A DNA stretch of 64,000 bases from Symbiodinium natans (GCA_905221605.1 CAJNDS010002461.1:164208-228207); one strand, 5' to 3'; positions 35,035-47,379 are shown, numbered from the stretch's first letter. The notes: generated by a model not told the origin, from the letters alone. Translations and numbers: made by a program.

Positions 35035-38000
35035 TCATGGACCCTGTGACATATCCTGACCCATCCTGACCCTATCACGCCGGTCGTTTGGATACAGCGC
35101 CTCCACTTGGCACTCTCGGGTCCTGGCCAGCGCCTCCTCGATGAGAACCCGCGCCTCGGCCACACTCACATGACTCGCGGGACGTTTCTACGAGGGCGCT
35201 CTGAGAGAGCTCTGAGAGAGCTCTGAGAGAGCTCTGAGAGAGCTCTGAGAGAGCTCTGAGGGCGGCCTGGGGCTCAGCCAAGTGCACTCTGAGTTGCCTG
35301 CCACCATTTGCCCCAGCATCTTCTGGTGGCCTCAGGGTGTACAGGGCAACCCTGTTGCCCATCTCATAGAGTTTAGATTGCGGGCTTAGGGCATCCCCGC
35401 GACTTTAACTTTGAAACTGGCTCAAGGCCTCGCGATAAGGAAGTCTTGCAGGTTCTTGGTTGGGATGGAGGCCTACAATCCCCCGAAGCTTCTGGAGTTA
35501 CGACCTATCCGAACCCTTTTCTAGGGCGACCTGTCGGTCGCAGTTCCCTCACCTTCCGGCTTCGGTGCCTTCAACCTGTTCGACGGCCCGCGGCTTACTC
35601 AGTTTGGAGCGAAAGCTGAAACACATGATGCGGCAGTTTAGGGAGAGCACCCCAGCACTGCGCACACCACGTCGAATGCTCGGGCCGCTCGGGCTTTCGG
35701 GCTTCAAGTTTCAGGATGCCGTAGGATGCCCATAAATAAAGCGATGACTCCCATAACGGGTGTGACGTGCTGAGCTGGTGACCGGCGCCGGCCGCATCTT
35801 CTCCGAGGAGGTTGGTATATTGTTCTGGCCGGGGGCTGGGGTCGAGGGAAACTCTTAAGTCACTAGGGGGGAGAACGGTGAGAAACATAAAGAGGTTGAA
35901 AGACCTTTAAGCAGGCCGGCGCGGCGCATCCCTTCGATGGCCAGGTTCACGGCATCTTGGTCCTCGATGACATCCCACAGCCTCGGCACAGCGATTGGCA
36001 CAGCGAACTCTTGTGAAAAAATGTGAAAAATAAGAGGATCTGCCCGAGCTTCCGCGTGTCTCCTAGCTGGGCCCGGACCCGTCGCAAGCGGTGATCACAA
36101 ATATGTCCTGAGAAAAGCTTCACTGAGTCACTCAGCTACTGCTAAACTGTCGATGCTGTTAGCCGCCGGTGTTCAACGGACCTGTTTCAGATGCTCCGCC
36201 TGACATTGACGAACACCTTCTGGGCTCCCGGGCCCCATCTGAGACGAGTGTGGAGGAAACTTCCGGGACCTGAACCACGGATGGACTTCGCCCAGCAAAT
36301 CCAAGGCAAGTACTTCCAGCTCACAACGTGCGCTCTCACCCGCTTTATCAAGGACTTGTGAGTCTGAGCACTCAGACATTTGAGACGATGTCATTCGCGA
36401 AAGCGGGAGCCTGCCGTAGACGGGTGCTTCCGTGAAAACATCTTCGACCAAGAGGTCAACGACAACCACACAAGCCCTGATGCTGAGGCCTTCAGCTGGA
36501 AGTCACCAAAGGCCCTGCGCAGTGTGGTCAGAGATGGTCAGGGCATCCAACAAGTACACGAATTCGCAACGGTCCATGTCCGCTTCATGCCGGCCTTGAA
36601 ATCGCAAGCATTCCGTTCACGCGTTCGTTGTAGATTGTTCCGCCTGCCTTGCAACGTTCAACGGTGGGGGGGGCATATTCATGGTGCTTGCACTGCGGTG
36701 TGTACTTTTTTGGAGTAGGTCCTAGGAGAGCTAGCGCTGGGGGACTGCGCGACCCGCGCAGATTCAGTACACTTGAGCTGCAATGCGGCGCCCCGGCCTC
36801 CACCACGCGGCGGGCCTCGTCCGAGAAGGTCGCCTCTCCACGGACATTGGGCCCAAAGGCAATTTTATTCAGACAAAGAATGCTAGGCCCAGGTTCCTTC
36901 TTTCTTTTTTGCCTTGTGGTCACTGGCGCCAGTGAGGCGCACGGCCAAGCCCTTCCGGCCTCACAAAGGAGGGGGATGGTGGGGGGCGCGGGGCTGAGTG
37001 AGGAAAGAGAGCAGAGCTCAGCAGAGCTCTCCACGGAGCTCAAGAAGGTCCCTTTAAAAACTCTCAAAGGAGCTCGGGAGCTCTGAGCCACCGGGCAAAG
37101 CACGGCGCGAGCGTCGCCTCTCGGAGTTTTTCCCCCCTCCCCCGGAATGCAGAAGAACTCTGGGAAAGATAAGAAGAGAGAACCCGCCAGAACAGAAGTG
37201 CGTGGGAACCAGCCAGAAAATTAGCTAAGAACCCAGAGGAAATGAGCTCAGACTCAAAAGGCCAATGAGCTCTCCCAACGGTTTCAGAACCGCCTCGCCT
37301 ATATGCGCGGTGTATAGCACCCGCTCCGCAAACGCCTTCTCCTGACACAAACTGTGGTGCTGCGTGCGCTGAGCAGAAGCATCAGTCAGACGTGGTTGAG
37401 GGTGCTCAAGCCATTCACGGGCTGCCAGATATTGGTGAGCAAAGCAGGCTTCAATTCTCAGTGATGGAGGGGCGGGGGGGGGGGCGGGAGAAACGGAAGA
37501 CTTGCTGCGCTATGCTACGCTGACATCGAAATCATCTCCCATCTCCAAACAAGACGCACGGCACTTTGTGAGCACCCTGGCCGGCGGGTTTGGGCATTCC
37601 AAAGTCGAGCTTCCCGAAGGCTTCCCAAGGCTGCCAAAGCCCTGATCAGAACTGTGTTCGGGTGATCGGACTTGACAGGCTCGAGCCCAAATCCAAACCT
37701 TGCACGTCACCTTGCCTCAGTTGACCATAAAGCCTTTGGTTGGAAAAACCACTCAGGTGCTCCTGTCGCAGGAGGCAGCAGCAGGCCGTGCAGCCGGAGC
37801 TACTCAAGCCTGGTGCTCAGAACGGAAGCTGTGAGTCCTCACTTTTGGCAGCATGTGGCAGCATGCGCAGCATGCGCATTTTTTAGATTCATGAACGTTG
37901 CCTGCCGTCTGCATGTCGGAGTCTGTGACCTCAAAGGCCCGCATCATGCAGTCGGGCACGTTGGCCACATCCTGCAGGTTCACAGGTGGCGAGGCTGTGG

Positions 38001-38390
38001 AAAGGCCAAAGAGTAACAACAGCTGGTAACGGCCCCCCGATTCTTCCTTCCAGTTCTTACACTCCCTGGACACTGCCCTAGACACTCCAACGACAATGCA
38101 GAAGGGGCGCAACCGGAAGGCGCCTGCTCTAGCTCTGCCAATAAATTCCTGCGCAGCGACTTGAAGAGCCAGGTGAAAGGGGAATTAAGGGCTCATGGTT
38201 CTGTCATAAACAGGCCGGCCCAGCACATGCAAGTTCTCCATAACGTACTCCATACAACTTCGCCCGCCGTGGCCTTGCAGCAGAGCTGAGCTCCCCGAGA
38301 TCTGCAGAGCGCTTTCAGAGCCGCTCTCGGAGCCGCTCTCGGAGCCGGGCCGTCGTAGACTCCGAAGAAACAGCTGCTTGAGCTCCCATC
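35035..38390 (-). CDS. Multi-exon gene of unknown function
   Basis: I do not recognise the product. Exon-like segments with good acceptors, in order: about 38285-38215 (GGRSCMEYVMENLHVLGRP), 38005-37890 (VNLQDVANVPDCMMRAFEVT), about 36860-36787 (GPNVRGEATFSDEARRVVEA), 36013-35909 (IAVPRLWDVIEDQDAVNLAI, behind a TTTTTTCACAAG acceptor), about 35862-35780 (PEQYTNLLGEDAAGAG), 35362-35305 (MGNRVALYTLRPPEDAGAN, GT donor), and 35164-35035 (VAEARVLIEEALARTRECQV, ending in TGA at 35037-35035). Acidic and helical overall. The phase between the last two exons does not close, so at least one exon is missing. The 38.2-kb piece may belong to another gene. Confidence 0.55.
35198..35261. repeat. 11-bp tandem repeat (CTCTGAGAGAG)5
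   Basis: Five full copies and a partial copy, between the last two exons of the minus-strand gene, hence intronic. Confidence 0.9.
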
Positions 38391-38432
38391 TGGGAAGGGT
38401 GGACAAGCTGAGACCACAGGGGGAAAGAAGCT

Positions 38433-39690
38433 GTGTCTGGTAAACCTGATCAAGCTGAGCTATCCTTGATGAAAGCAGTCTGCATGCTGGCCGGGCCTAC
38501 AGATAAGGCTCAGGCTAAACTGGTCTACGAAGACCCAACCGTCCTCCATCTCGTCCCGCCTTGGAACAGCATTACCACGGGTTCTTGCAGGAACCCCTTC
38601 ACATCTCCACAACACCTTGCACTTAAGACCTGCTCCAGATCTGCTAAGCTGCTAAGCCTGCTTGGATCTCTCCGACCTGTGAGCTCCGTGCCGACCCATC
38701 TCCTCCTCCCAACCCACAGACTTCACCGAAGCGGGCGATGGCACCTTCAACGGATGTCAGTTCAGGACGATATGTGAGGACGATATGTGAGGCGGTGCGA
38801 CCTTAGGCCATGGACAACGAAGTTAGCGTCCACACTAGGCAATTAGGACTAATTCGGTGGACAACTTGCTCAACTTGCCGGCTCCACGTAGCCCATGGCG
38901 CTCTCAGCAGCAATCACGGATCAGGCCATCCACTTGTTGCAAGCTGCTTTGTTGATGCTCCGAGTTGAAGTGGTTGAATAGTCTGAGGATGTGTAAAAAC
39001 AATGCCCAGAATATGCACATCATGCACCTGGTAGCTTGGTCACATGTCATGCGTGCACTCCGCCTGGCCATGCTTGACATGAGGCATGAAGATCAGCGTT
39101 GTCCGAGAGCGGGATGACATGTCAATTTTTTGCGTCGCTTTGCCGCATCTCATCAGATGGAAGCACGGTCTCGGTGCTCAAGTTGCTGCCCTTGCTGTGA
39201 GGTGAACCCGGAATGACCTGCAGCAAAGCACTGCAAAGCGCTGCCTTGCTTGTCCAGCACTTGTCCAGCAGACAACCGAAGAAAAGACCTCGTCCGTAGT
39301 CAGCGCCGGCACGGGCTCGGCCACACAGGCGACATGCACACTCTCATGCTGCGAGAGCTCGCTCAGGAGGTTCTGGGATGCCGCCCTCGGAAAGTCTGTA
39401 TCAACGATGAGAAACTGAGTAAACGTAACCGGATGCGGCTTTACAAGATCAAGCGGTGGCCAGGTTGCATCAAGTGGTCATATCGCCGGCATCTTTGACG
39501 CCGCTCTTCCTGAAGCGTGGAGGTGAGGTCGGCGACCTGCACTTGAGAGATCTACAGTCGCAGAAATCCAGAGCACATGACACCGAACCACAGAAGAGCC
39601 TCCTGCAGGAGTTTTACCTCCACCGTGGCGGTCAACCTCTGCGACCAAGCGGAGGTGCCGGGGGTGCCCAGCTGCCTTGGGGGAAACAAC
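38433..39690 (+). CDS. Plus-strand multi-exon coding region of unknown function
   Basis: Exon-like pieces on the plus strand: 38440-38540 (QAELSLMKAVCMLAGPTDKA), about 38730-38775 behind CCCACAG (DFTEAGDGTFNGCQF), about 39325-39418 (MHTLMLRELAQEVLGCRPRK, then VCINDEKL, followed by GTAAAC), 39466-39520 between GCCAG and GTGAGG (VASSGHIAGIFDAALPEAWR), and about 39615-39650 (FTSTVAVNLCDQAE). The GTAAAC and GTGAGG donors are canonical, unlike those of the minus-strand genes nearby. The pieces may form one gene; no domain is recognised. Confidence 0.45.
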
Positions 39691-41340
39691 AATTCTGGGA
39701 TAGGTCACGGCGCACCCAGAACCTGTTTTCAGGCAAAGCTGCAAGGACCTCGCCAGGGCCGAGATCGGGAGGCAGGCCAGCTGCTCTGCTTCTGCATCAA
39801 GCCTCAGTGCAAAGCTTCTCCCACAACATCCCACAACCCACTCAACCCACGACGAAGCCTTGGGAGCTGGAGCTGCAGCGTTGATGGCTCCTCCCAAAGA
39901 GGGCGAATGGAAGCGGTGTCGGTCACCTCAGAACTTCAAGCAACTGGACAAAGTGTCGTCGGCAAGACCTTCCCAAAGCAAACTTGTTTTCTTGCACTGC
40001 TGCCTCCGGTGGCGAAGCCGTGTGCACCGTCCTGCACAGCACAGCCCAGACATCGAGATTCCGGCAGTCTCCGACCTCGCACTGGCCTGCTTTCAGGAAC
40101 CTTGCCCCGTACTGGGCCCCATACAAGCAACCGTGTCAAACAAAATCTTTACGCAAGGCCCTCAGCCCCCAAAGTCCTTTCTGACTTGCCCTCTGCCAGC
40201 TGCCTCAGGGCAGCCGCTGCTGCCTCAGCGCCAGCAGCTGCAAGGTGCCCGGCCTGCCGAAACCGTAGTACGCCGTAGTACAGAATAACTTGCCTTCATT
40301 GCCTTCAATGGCTTCATTGGTTTCGGAATGTCGTCCTGGCAACTTCAGGCGGCTCCGCGGGCTCTGAGGAAAGTGTGACTCTGCGGACAGAAGCGGAGCA
40401 TTGCAGCTCTATTAGAAAGAGTGTCGTTCCCTTGTGCTGGCAATAGGGCCGACTCCCTGTGGCGTACTGCCACAGTGGCAGTGACTGTCGCAAAAAGGAG
40501 TGGCACAGCAGAAACAAGCAGGATTCATCAGACCCCAGGTATGTGCGGTCCATCCATGCTCGCCATGTTGACGGTACGGAATATCTGCACTCGTAATCCG
40601 AGCTTGCACAGCTTCACCACCTCAGGTTTTAAATGTTTATGCGGTTTAGGGTCAAGGGTGAAGGTTGAGAGTCGTTAAGTAAATAATAGAGTTTTGGGAA
40701 ACTTCGAAAGAATGAAACAAAAACCACTAAACCAAACCATGGAAAGAGCATGCCTCGGGTATGGCCGACCCCGTATCCCCCCCCCCCCCACCCCGCCCTG
40801 TCACCCAAAGGACTGGTACAACCCTCCTCTGACCCCAATGATGTGCTATTGGGGTCGGGAAGAGATCCAGATCTCGAATAATGCTCCAGGCACATTCTGC
40901 GGGGTTGGGAAACCTCCCATACTTCAAAAACATACCCCGCCCACCCACCACCCCCACCCCATAAATTCTGTCTGCCAAGATGCTTGAGGCTATGGGCACG
41001 TGGCTTCAAACTAGTAAGTCCTACAAGTGAACTACATCTGTGGCCTGCACGGCCGACATGGACTGCTTTCCGCTGATGGCATGCCGCGCCTTCAGCTGGT
41101 CTAAGAGCCGGCAAGGAGTCAGCTTGACAAAAGGGAAAAGAGCGAAATCATGGAGGCGGCTTGTTGTACATATAAGGCTTAAGGGAAGGTTTAGGCATTC
41201 AGGCGTAGGCTTTGCATGTGCGGAGGTTCGTCCATGATCTTTTCTTCCTCTCAAAAGCTCTGACAGTAAGACATGATGCTCAACAGTGGCGACACGACTT
41301 TCGCAGCTGCACGAAACAACCACCAAGTCATCAAGTCATG
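39691..41340. other. Region with undecided coding
   Basis: Both strands carry overlapping open frames near 39580-40290, for example minus SPPEAAVQENKFALGR and plus SVVGKTFPKQTCF. From 40600 to 41300 I see only non-coding sequence with CCCCACC tracts. It may be a long intron of the plus-strand gene. Confidence 0.3.
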
Positions 41341-41899
41341 AAGTAGATGGTGCGGAGTGCGGACGGACATCCTGGCCTCCGTGCGCAAGTCCTCCGAGAG
41401 CTCTGCCACGGCGACCTGGACCGCAGAGAGGTCTGCAGCAGTCTCCTGCGCCGAGCTTCTCTCGATTCTCTTGGGTCACAGTGGAAGTTCAAGGGCTTCG
41501 AAGGTGCCAACACGTGATTACATTGCGTGAAAAGCTTCTGCATGAATGCAACAGATGCAGTTCTTTGCCGAGATGTCACGTTGCCGGCTCTGCGACGCTC
41601 TGCTCTAATTTCCGGCTTTTTGTTTTTGTGGGGGGTGGGGGGGGGGGCAGAGGGGTCCACGGCCCCAGGATAGGTGGAGGTGCGAGGCTGCGAAGGCCAT
41701 CCCGAGGCCGGTCGAACATCTACAAGCCGCGACGCTACAAACCCCCGTTGGGGAGGCCTGGCGCGCAGCGTTTGACATCTGCCGTGGCAAGGTCCTCCGG
41801 TCCTCCACCTCCCGCTTGCCCGACAGCCAGAAGACGTCGGCACGCTCTTGCAGGCAGCTTAGCCTCGCACTTCTTCGGTCAGCGACGGTATCAAGTTAG
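41341..41899 (+). CDS. 3' end of a plus-strand gene of unknown function
   Basis: Two exon-like segments: 41341-41490 (ELCHGDLDRREVCSSLLRRA, then DSLGSQWKF), and 41688-41899 (AAKAIPRPVEHLQAATLQTP, then EAWRAAFDICRGKVLRSS), ending in TAG at 41897-41899. Between them lie 15 G, probably intronic. The stop codon lies within a few bases of the stop of the minus-strand gene coming the other way. Confidence 0.45.
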
Positions 41900-42898
41900 T
41901 TCGATAGGGTCGGTGCGGAAGAGCGGCTCGAGCTCCAACTCCTCCAAGGCCGCCCTCTGAGCCGCTTCCATTGCCTGCAGTGCCTGCGGAGCTTCCGCCT
42001 GCGGAGGTTTCGCCGGCGGAGCTTCCATCGGCGTCGCCTCTTCGCTTCGATTTCGGCTCGAGCGGATGTCTCGAAAAGGTGTCTGAATGCCAGCCGGGCA
42101 AGCCCGAGCCATGCCACGATCCACCTTGGTGCTGTGACACAAAAGCTTAAAGGCTTAAAGATGCATCACTGGTAACAATCCGCTCTCCGTCGGGATCCTC
42201 TCTCATTTGTGTCCGAGACACTGAGCCTGTCTTTGGGCTCACAGACGGCTTGAGCGCCTCTTTGGGCACCAGCACCTTGCCAGCACGGAACTGCCAGAAC
42301 TCAACTCCTACTGAACTCCTGCCATGTGTCGTGGCGGCAGTGTCGATGAGTAGACTTGACGAGCACACTTTTGCAGAGAAGCTTCGTTTGGTGACTGCGG
42401 GCATTGCGGGCTACCGGGGTTACTGGACCACCTGCAGGGGCTCAACGAGGTGCTCAACTCACAATATCTAACAACCGTCACAACAGGAATCTTAACCTCT
42501 TCATGCCTTGGCGTCAGTGCCGCCGGCATCTCGTCTCCCGCTGCATCCATCGCAGATAGTGACGAGCGCTTGCCATGCGCGCCTTTGGCCATATGAGTTC
42601 TCACAGGAGTGGTGGCTTCCCGCTTGGCTGTCGGGATGTCTTGATGGACCACCTCGTGTTGAGGTGGGCCGGACATAGCTCGCGTGCCAGTGAAAGGAGG
42701 GGAGGCGCGAACCCTCGAAGCGGCTGCGCACGGCTGCGCCCGAGCGGGCCGCAACATCAGCAACACCCTGCTCACAGTTCCGACTATGCTTGAGTGCAGC
42801 AAATTGTCTCGTTGTTTCTCTGACACCTGTTGAGCTTCTCTCGTGGTATCACCCAGAACAGCCAGAAGGTTGCCCATCAGCAAATGTCTTCTCTCGGT
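41891..42898 (-). CDS. 3' part of a minus-strand gene of unknown function
   Basis: Exons: about 42898-42506 (HEVVHQDIPTAKREATTPVR, MDAAGDEMPAALTPRHEE, then a GTTAAG donor), about 42330-42160 (FWQFRAGKVLVPKEALKPS, then MREDPDGERIVTS), and about 42130-41891 (IQTPFRDIRSSRNRSEEATP, then an Ala/Pro/Gln tract and EELELEPLFRTDPIELT) ending in TGA. Acidic C-terminus. No domain recognised. It converges with the plus-strand gene, whose stop at 41899 overlaps this one. Confidence 0.55.
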
Positions 42899-43853
42899 TC
42901 TTGTCTCGGTTTTGGAGTCCCTGTGGCTAACGGTACGTCTGGCTCTTCAGCTGGAAAACACCTCCTTAAGAGGCACTCTAGAACTCTGGCCCCGATTCTG
43001 TGAGACTGCAACAGTGGGCGGCGTGTTGTGTTTTGGAGCAAGTCTAGTAGTCCGGGTCCACGCTTCAGAATTTCTACTCACTTTGATGCTGCCCTCCATT
43101 GGACATGTCCCAACTTCAAGCCCTGCAGATTTCACTTGTCAGGCTTGAATACGAGACTGAGGACTCGAATCTTGGGAATACCAGCAGCTGCATCGCCGCG
43201 AGACTGTCGGTGCCATTCGGCAGCTGTGTACCGATGTGTTGAAAACATTCTGCAACTTTTGCTGGGACGCTTGCAATTCTCAAGTGGAAACCTGAACCGT
43301 GATGGGATCGAAAACCGTGGCTACAGTTCTCCGTGACTCTTGAAATCTGTGAAGCACACACACTGAGGACCAAGAGGAGCAACATGAAACATCCAAAATC
43401 AGAAAATCAGCACTGCTCTCACAGCAGCCCCGAGAACTACCTCAGCGTGGCACTGCAGACGTGAAAAGACAAAAACGAGAAAAACGAGTAGCTCAGCCTC
43501 CCGTCCGTCTGTCTGAGGATATCCGAAGCAGGCTCCAACTACTCGCCATGGATTTTGCAGTTTGGGCCCTACGACCAAGAAACACCCAGTCCGACTCTGT
43601 CAGGTACAAGCCACCGCATGAAACTCTGACTGCACATCATCGTAATATCAAAACGCCTGTTCCTTGCAAAAGCCTCGATGCCTTTGACATGTCCATGTCT
43701 GGGCATGCCACCCTCCAGGCGTCATGCTTAGCTGGTCCAACAACTCCTCGGCTTTTGAGAGGTGGTGTCCGATGAAATAAACCGATGTTTCTTCTGCACA
43801 TACTCCATTAGGCCCCATCAGGCCCCATCAGGCCCTATCAGGCCCTATCATGC
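42899..43853. other. Region without a supported gene
   Basis: Open frames up to 104 codons without recognisable features. It may hold 5' exons of the minus-strand gene ending at 41891. Confidence 0.35.
43811..43850. repeat. 10-bp tandem repeat (GGCCCCATCA)4
   Basis: Four copies, the last two with GGCCCTATCA, immediately downstream (3') of the minus-strand stop at 43854. Confidence 0.9.
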
Positions 43854-44085
43854 TCACAGCTCCTGGTCCAGCATGGCGGCGGGCTCCATGCTTGGTATGC
43901 CTGCAATCCCAAAGCTGCCGATGACTGAAAAGACTGAAACACTTCGGAGTATCTCCGAGTATCTCCGTCGTGTCCCTGCAGTATCCCGAGGTCCCTGAGG
44001 CCTAGTCGCCTCTGGAGCTCCACCAGGATCTCCGCGCCTTTTGCAGGGCTTGAGCTTTCGGGATGCACTTGGATCCCGCGTTGCA
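43854..44085 (-). CDS. Terminal exons of a minus-strand gene of unknown function
   Basis: An exon near 44080-43995 reads GIQVHPESSSPAKGAEILVE then LQRRL; the terminal exon, behind GGGATTGCAG, reads IPSMEPAAMLDQEL and stops with TGA at 43856-43854. Between them is an intron of about 100 bases with a short GAGATACTCC duplication. Upstream exons not identified. Confidence 0.45.
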
Positions 44086-44533
44086 GAGACAGTAAGCTTG
44101 GGGGAGCACAAGAAAGTGAAGAGGCTTCTATGAGGCTCTTTCACCACAGCCCCTCCCGTTCGTTCATGTCGGGTGCTCCTTGGGTTTACTACAGTGGCGT
44201 TGGAGGTTTTCGACCTGAGGGCTCTGGGCCTGGGAGACCTCTGGCAAGCCTGCCCTAAGCCCCTCTGTCTTTTGTGATTTTGGGCTCCGTTTGCGGCTGC
44301 CACGCCCCACACACCAAAAACCCATGCTACAGCCCACCCGAGACCTCCAGTCATCCTAACATCGCCAATTTCTAGACCCATTCCCAACACCCCCTACCCC
44401 AGCCATCCGACCACACGATCATCCTTGACATCCTTGACATCCCCAACGCCAATGCCCGCAACTATCCGTGCGCATTCTCATAGAATTCCAACAGTGCCTG
44501 AAGCGACTTCTGCGGCCCTTCACTTGCAGGATT

Positions 44534-45140
44534 TTAATATAAAAAAGGTAGGACATGGGAAGCCCAGTGGCTGGATGTTCGCTCCAGCTCTGCCATGATG
44601 TTGCTGCTCAGCTTCCACTTGGGCTTGTCCAGCTCCTGCTTCTTTGAGAAGTTCACGAAGTGTACGCAAAAATTTCGCATCTTGTGCATTCCGCCGGATA
44701 CGAAGAAGCAGCCAGCTCACAGCACAGACCACAGCGCTCTAGGCAGTGTGGTGTCCTGGAGAGGCTGCACCTTGACCGGCGGCGGCCGCTCTGGGCCTCG
44801 AGCTACCAGAAAGAAAAACAAACACGTGAGGAGAACGGCTACTCTTCTGTTTTGCATATTTGGGGGGCAATCCAGCTTGAGAGAAGCGCCCTTCTTGTTG
44901 ATTGCTTTTCTGATTACATGTCTTTCCTGATCCCGGGCTCAGCCAGGGCGTTTGTGATAGGTTTTCTACAGCAACAACTGAAGACACGGTAGCAGGGTCC
45001 AGTCGTAATCCCTAAACAGCATGAGGTATGCACCTTTGGATCGCTGGCGGAAAAGGCGGTACACCTTCTTCACGCGTTCCTCAGACAACAAAAAGTTGAG
45101 CAGGACATGCTGGCCCAAAAGACGTCCATCCGGTGGAAAC
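44534..45140 (-). CDS. Last exons of a minus-strand gene of unknown function
   Basis: Exon 45140-44979, between ATCACAG and a GT donor, encodes a well-formed helical segment (PPDGRLLGQHVLLNFLLSEE, RVKKVYRLFRQRSKGAYLML, FRDYDWTLLPCLQ). The terminal exon (about 44717-44534) encodes SGGMHKMRNFCVHFVNFSKK then WKLSSNIMAELERTSSHWAS and stops with TAA. Possibly one small exon lies between (44815-44755). Codon use in both is convincingly protein-like but I do not recognise the family. Upstream lies the CGAAAAGT repeat array. Confidence 0.6.
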
Positions 45141-45187
45141 CTGTGATTGCGAACAGCTGTCCGCAGCCGCAAGTGGAGTACGGACAA

Positions 45188-45440
45188 AGAAACCCGAAAA
45201 GTCGAAAAGTCGAAAAGTCGAAAAGTGGATTTGGACAAGAGCTTCACGCGAAAAGTCCGAAAAGTCCGAAAAGTCGAAAAGTCGAAAAGTCGAAGAGTCC
45301 CGAAAAATCCCGAAAAATCCCGAAAAGTCGAAAAGTCGAAAAGTCAAAAAGTCGAAAAGTGGAAAAGCAACAAAATGGAAACGCGTAAAAGTCGGTAAAG
45401 CCCAGATAAGTCGAGAACTTGCGAAAAGCGTCTGAAAGTC
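45188..45440. repeat. CGAAAAGT minisatellite array 1
   Basis: About 25 units of GTCGAAAA with interspersed CCCGAAAA variants, directly upstream of the exon at 45140 on the minus strand and therefore probably intronic. Confidence 0.95.
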
Positions 45441-45742
45441 GAAACGTGAACGAGGGGGGGAGGGGGTGGACTGGATGCCGAAAGCGAGCAGCTTGCAGCG
45501 GCTTGTGGTTGAGGATATAAGAAGAAGCCTTGTCTGGTTTATAGAGTTGAGGTCTGGGGCTTGAAAGTGTCAGGTCGTAAGGTTGAAAGCCTATAGGGTC
45601 GAGCGTGACGTTTTGGTTAGTGGTTCGTTGAAGAGACTGTTGTATGCTCTGGAGAATCGCGAAGTTCCTTGGCTGGAACAACTTCCTTTTTTTGTTTTTC
45701 TGGTGGTGCGTAGGAATACCGTTTTGGGTCCAAGGGAGGAGT

Positions 45743-45870
45743 CCGAAAAGTCGAAAACCCGAAAAGTCCCGAAAAGTCCCGAAAAGTCCCGAAAAGTCGA
45801 AAAGTCAATAGTCAAAAAGTCAAAAAGTCGAAAACTTTTCGACTTTTTTACTTTTCGATTTTTTTTTTGA
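45743..45870. repeat. CGAAAAGT minisatellite array 2, ending in a palindrome
   Basis: A second array of the same unit. It ends in a near-perfect hairpin: AAAAAGTCGAAAA at 45822-45834 and its reverse complement at 45836-45848, with one unpaired base. The array therefore flips orientation at this point. Confidence 0.95.
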
Positions 45871-46239
45871 ATGTCCGCTTAATTGACAGAACGGGGGCTT
45901 GCGTGCTTAGCGGTGGAAAGGGAGTGAGGCGTGTCAGAGCATGTCCAGCCTGGACGTCATCTTGACTTCTCAGCACCGCGGTCTTGAACCTCGGAGGTCG
46001 ATGGAGTGTTCAGCCGAACCCCGCACTGAGACGGCCCATGACGGCCCCCAAAACCCCCGAAAGCCTCGAAAGCCCCCAAAGCCCCCAAAGCCCCCGAACC
46101 AGCACTGGATTCACATGTCACACACATCTCACATTGCACCATGCACTCTTGGCTTGGCCCCCCGGCGTGGACCAATCGAGAAGGTTGACAGCCACCCCAG
46201 GTCTAAGCCGACCTGTGCCCGCGGTGCCCGCTGTGCCCG

Positions 46240-46662
46240 CTATGTCCAGACGAGGAGAGACTCATCGAACTGAAGCGGAGAGGACAGGGAAGAGCTCAAG
46301 ATCTTGGAATGTACTGATGAGCTGCATGCTGGAGGGGGTCCACTGCGCCCCGAGTGCTTGCAACCCCTCGTCGCCGTGAGCGCCGGGCACAGGGCTTCCA
46401 CGAGATTCTCCAGGCCCATGCTTACTGCTTCGCCTGCAGCTGAGCAGAGCTGAGCAGAGGGCAGAAGGGAGCTGAGCAGAGCTGCCACTTCGTCCATTAC
46501 ACATTCTGTTTCTCTGTCTCTGTCTCTCTTGCATGCCGAGCCTTGCTGGGAAGGATCCCTATCTGGCGGATCGAACAGCAGCTGCACGTACATGTCAAAC
46601 TGCTTCTCCTTGCAAGGCATGAATGCAGCACAGCGTTCGAATCTGACAAGGACTGCGGCCAT
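46240..46662 (-). CDS. 3' part of a minus-strand gene of unknown function
   Basis: Segments: 46662-46553 (MAAVLVRFERCAAFMPCKEK, then QFDMYVQLLFDPPD), about 46510-46460 (ECVMDEVAALLSS), about 46440-46365 (GEAVSMGLENLVEALCPALT), and a terminal exon behind CCGCTTCAG (FDESLLVWT) with TAG at 46242-46240. The Met at 46662 is in a good start context (CCATGGCC) and may be the true start. No domain recognised. Confidence 0.55.
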   Translation of the reverse strand: MAAVLVRFERCAAFMPCKEKQFDMYVQLLFDPPDRDPSQQGSACKRDRDRETECVMDEVAALLSSLLPSAQLCSAAGEAVSMGLENLVEALCPALTATRGCKHSGRSGPPPACSSSVHSKILSSSLSSPLQFDESLLVWT

Positions 46663-46807
46663 GGATTCAAAAGAAAGCCGCCCGCACTGGTCGACTTCGT
46701 GAGCTTAAGATACAGATTGCGCTCTCATGCTCTACGAGGCAGCTAAGGCTGAGGATGGCTCGCACTCAAAACCGCACGTCTCCATATCACAGGGTCTCGC
46801 AGCAGCA

Positions 46808-46838
<31 letters not shown>

Positions 46839-47289
46839 CATTCCACAGCCAGTCCCAACACAGGGCAGTTCCGAAGTGGCTTGTGACCAACGACCCAGGC
46901 CCTGGCCCTGCGGAACAAAATTCCGCCGTGATGCGGAAGACAGAGTGCCGCTGGCATGGAATGATGGTTCTCTTCTGTGTCTGGAGATTGCTTCGAAGCT
47001 TTGTGCAGAAACAGGAGCTCTGGGAAAGGGTTGTGCTACGTGGCTACGTGCACCGCCCAACTCCAGCAAGGAGCACACCACACCGTCAGCTGTTGTTTAG
47101 AAAGCCTAGAGCCAAGCCTTAGAGCCTTGGTGCAAGCCTGGCCTCTGTCTTTGTCGTCTCCTCGCGTGTTCTACATGCGCGCTTGAGAAGGAGCTGAACG
47201 CAACAGTCGAAGCCCCTCTCAGGGACCCCGGCTGTGAAATGCACGCGTTGAAGCGCCAATATATTGATGAAGCGCTCCGAGGCGCACCC

Positions 47290-47325
47290 AGCAACCACCA
47301 AAGAAAACGAGAGTGAGAGAGAGAG

Positions 47326-47379
<54 letters not shown>

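Noticed and set aside
35198-35261. Regular short repeats resembling a CRISPR array
   Set aside because: Units are directly contiguous 10-12-mers with no unique spacers; the same holds for arrays at 11136, 22024, 43811 and 45188. Context is eukaryotic.
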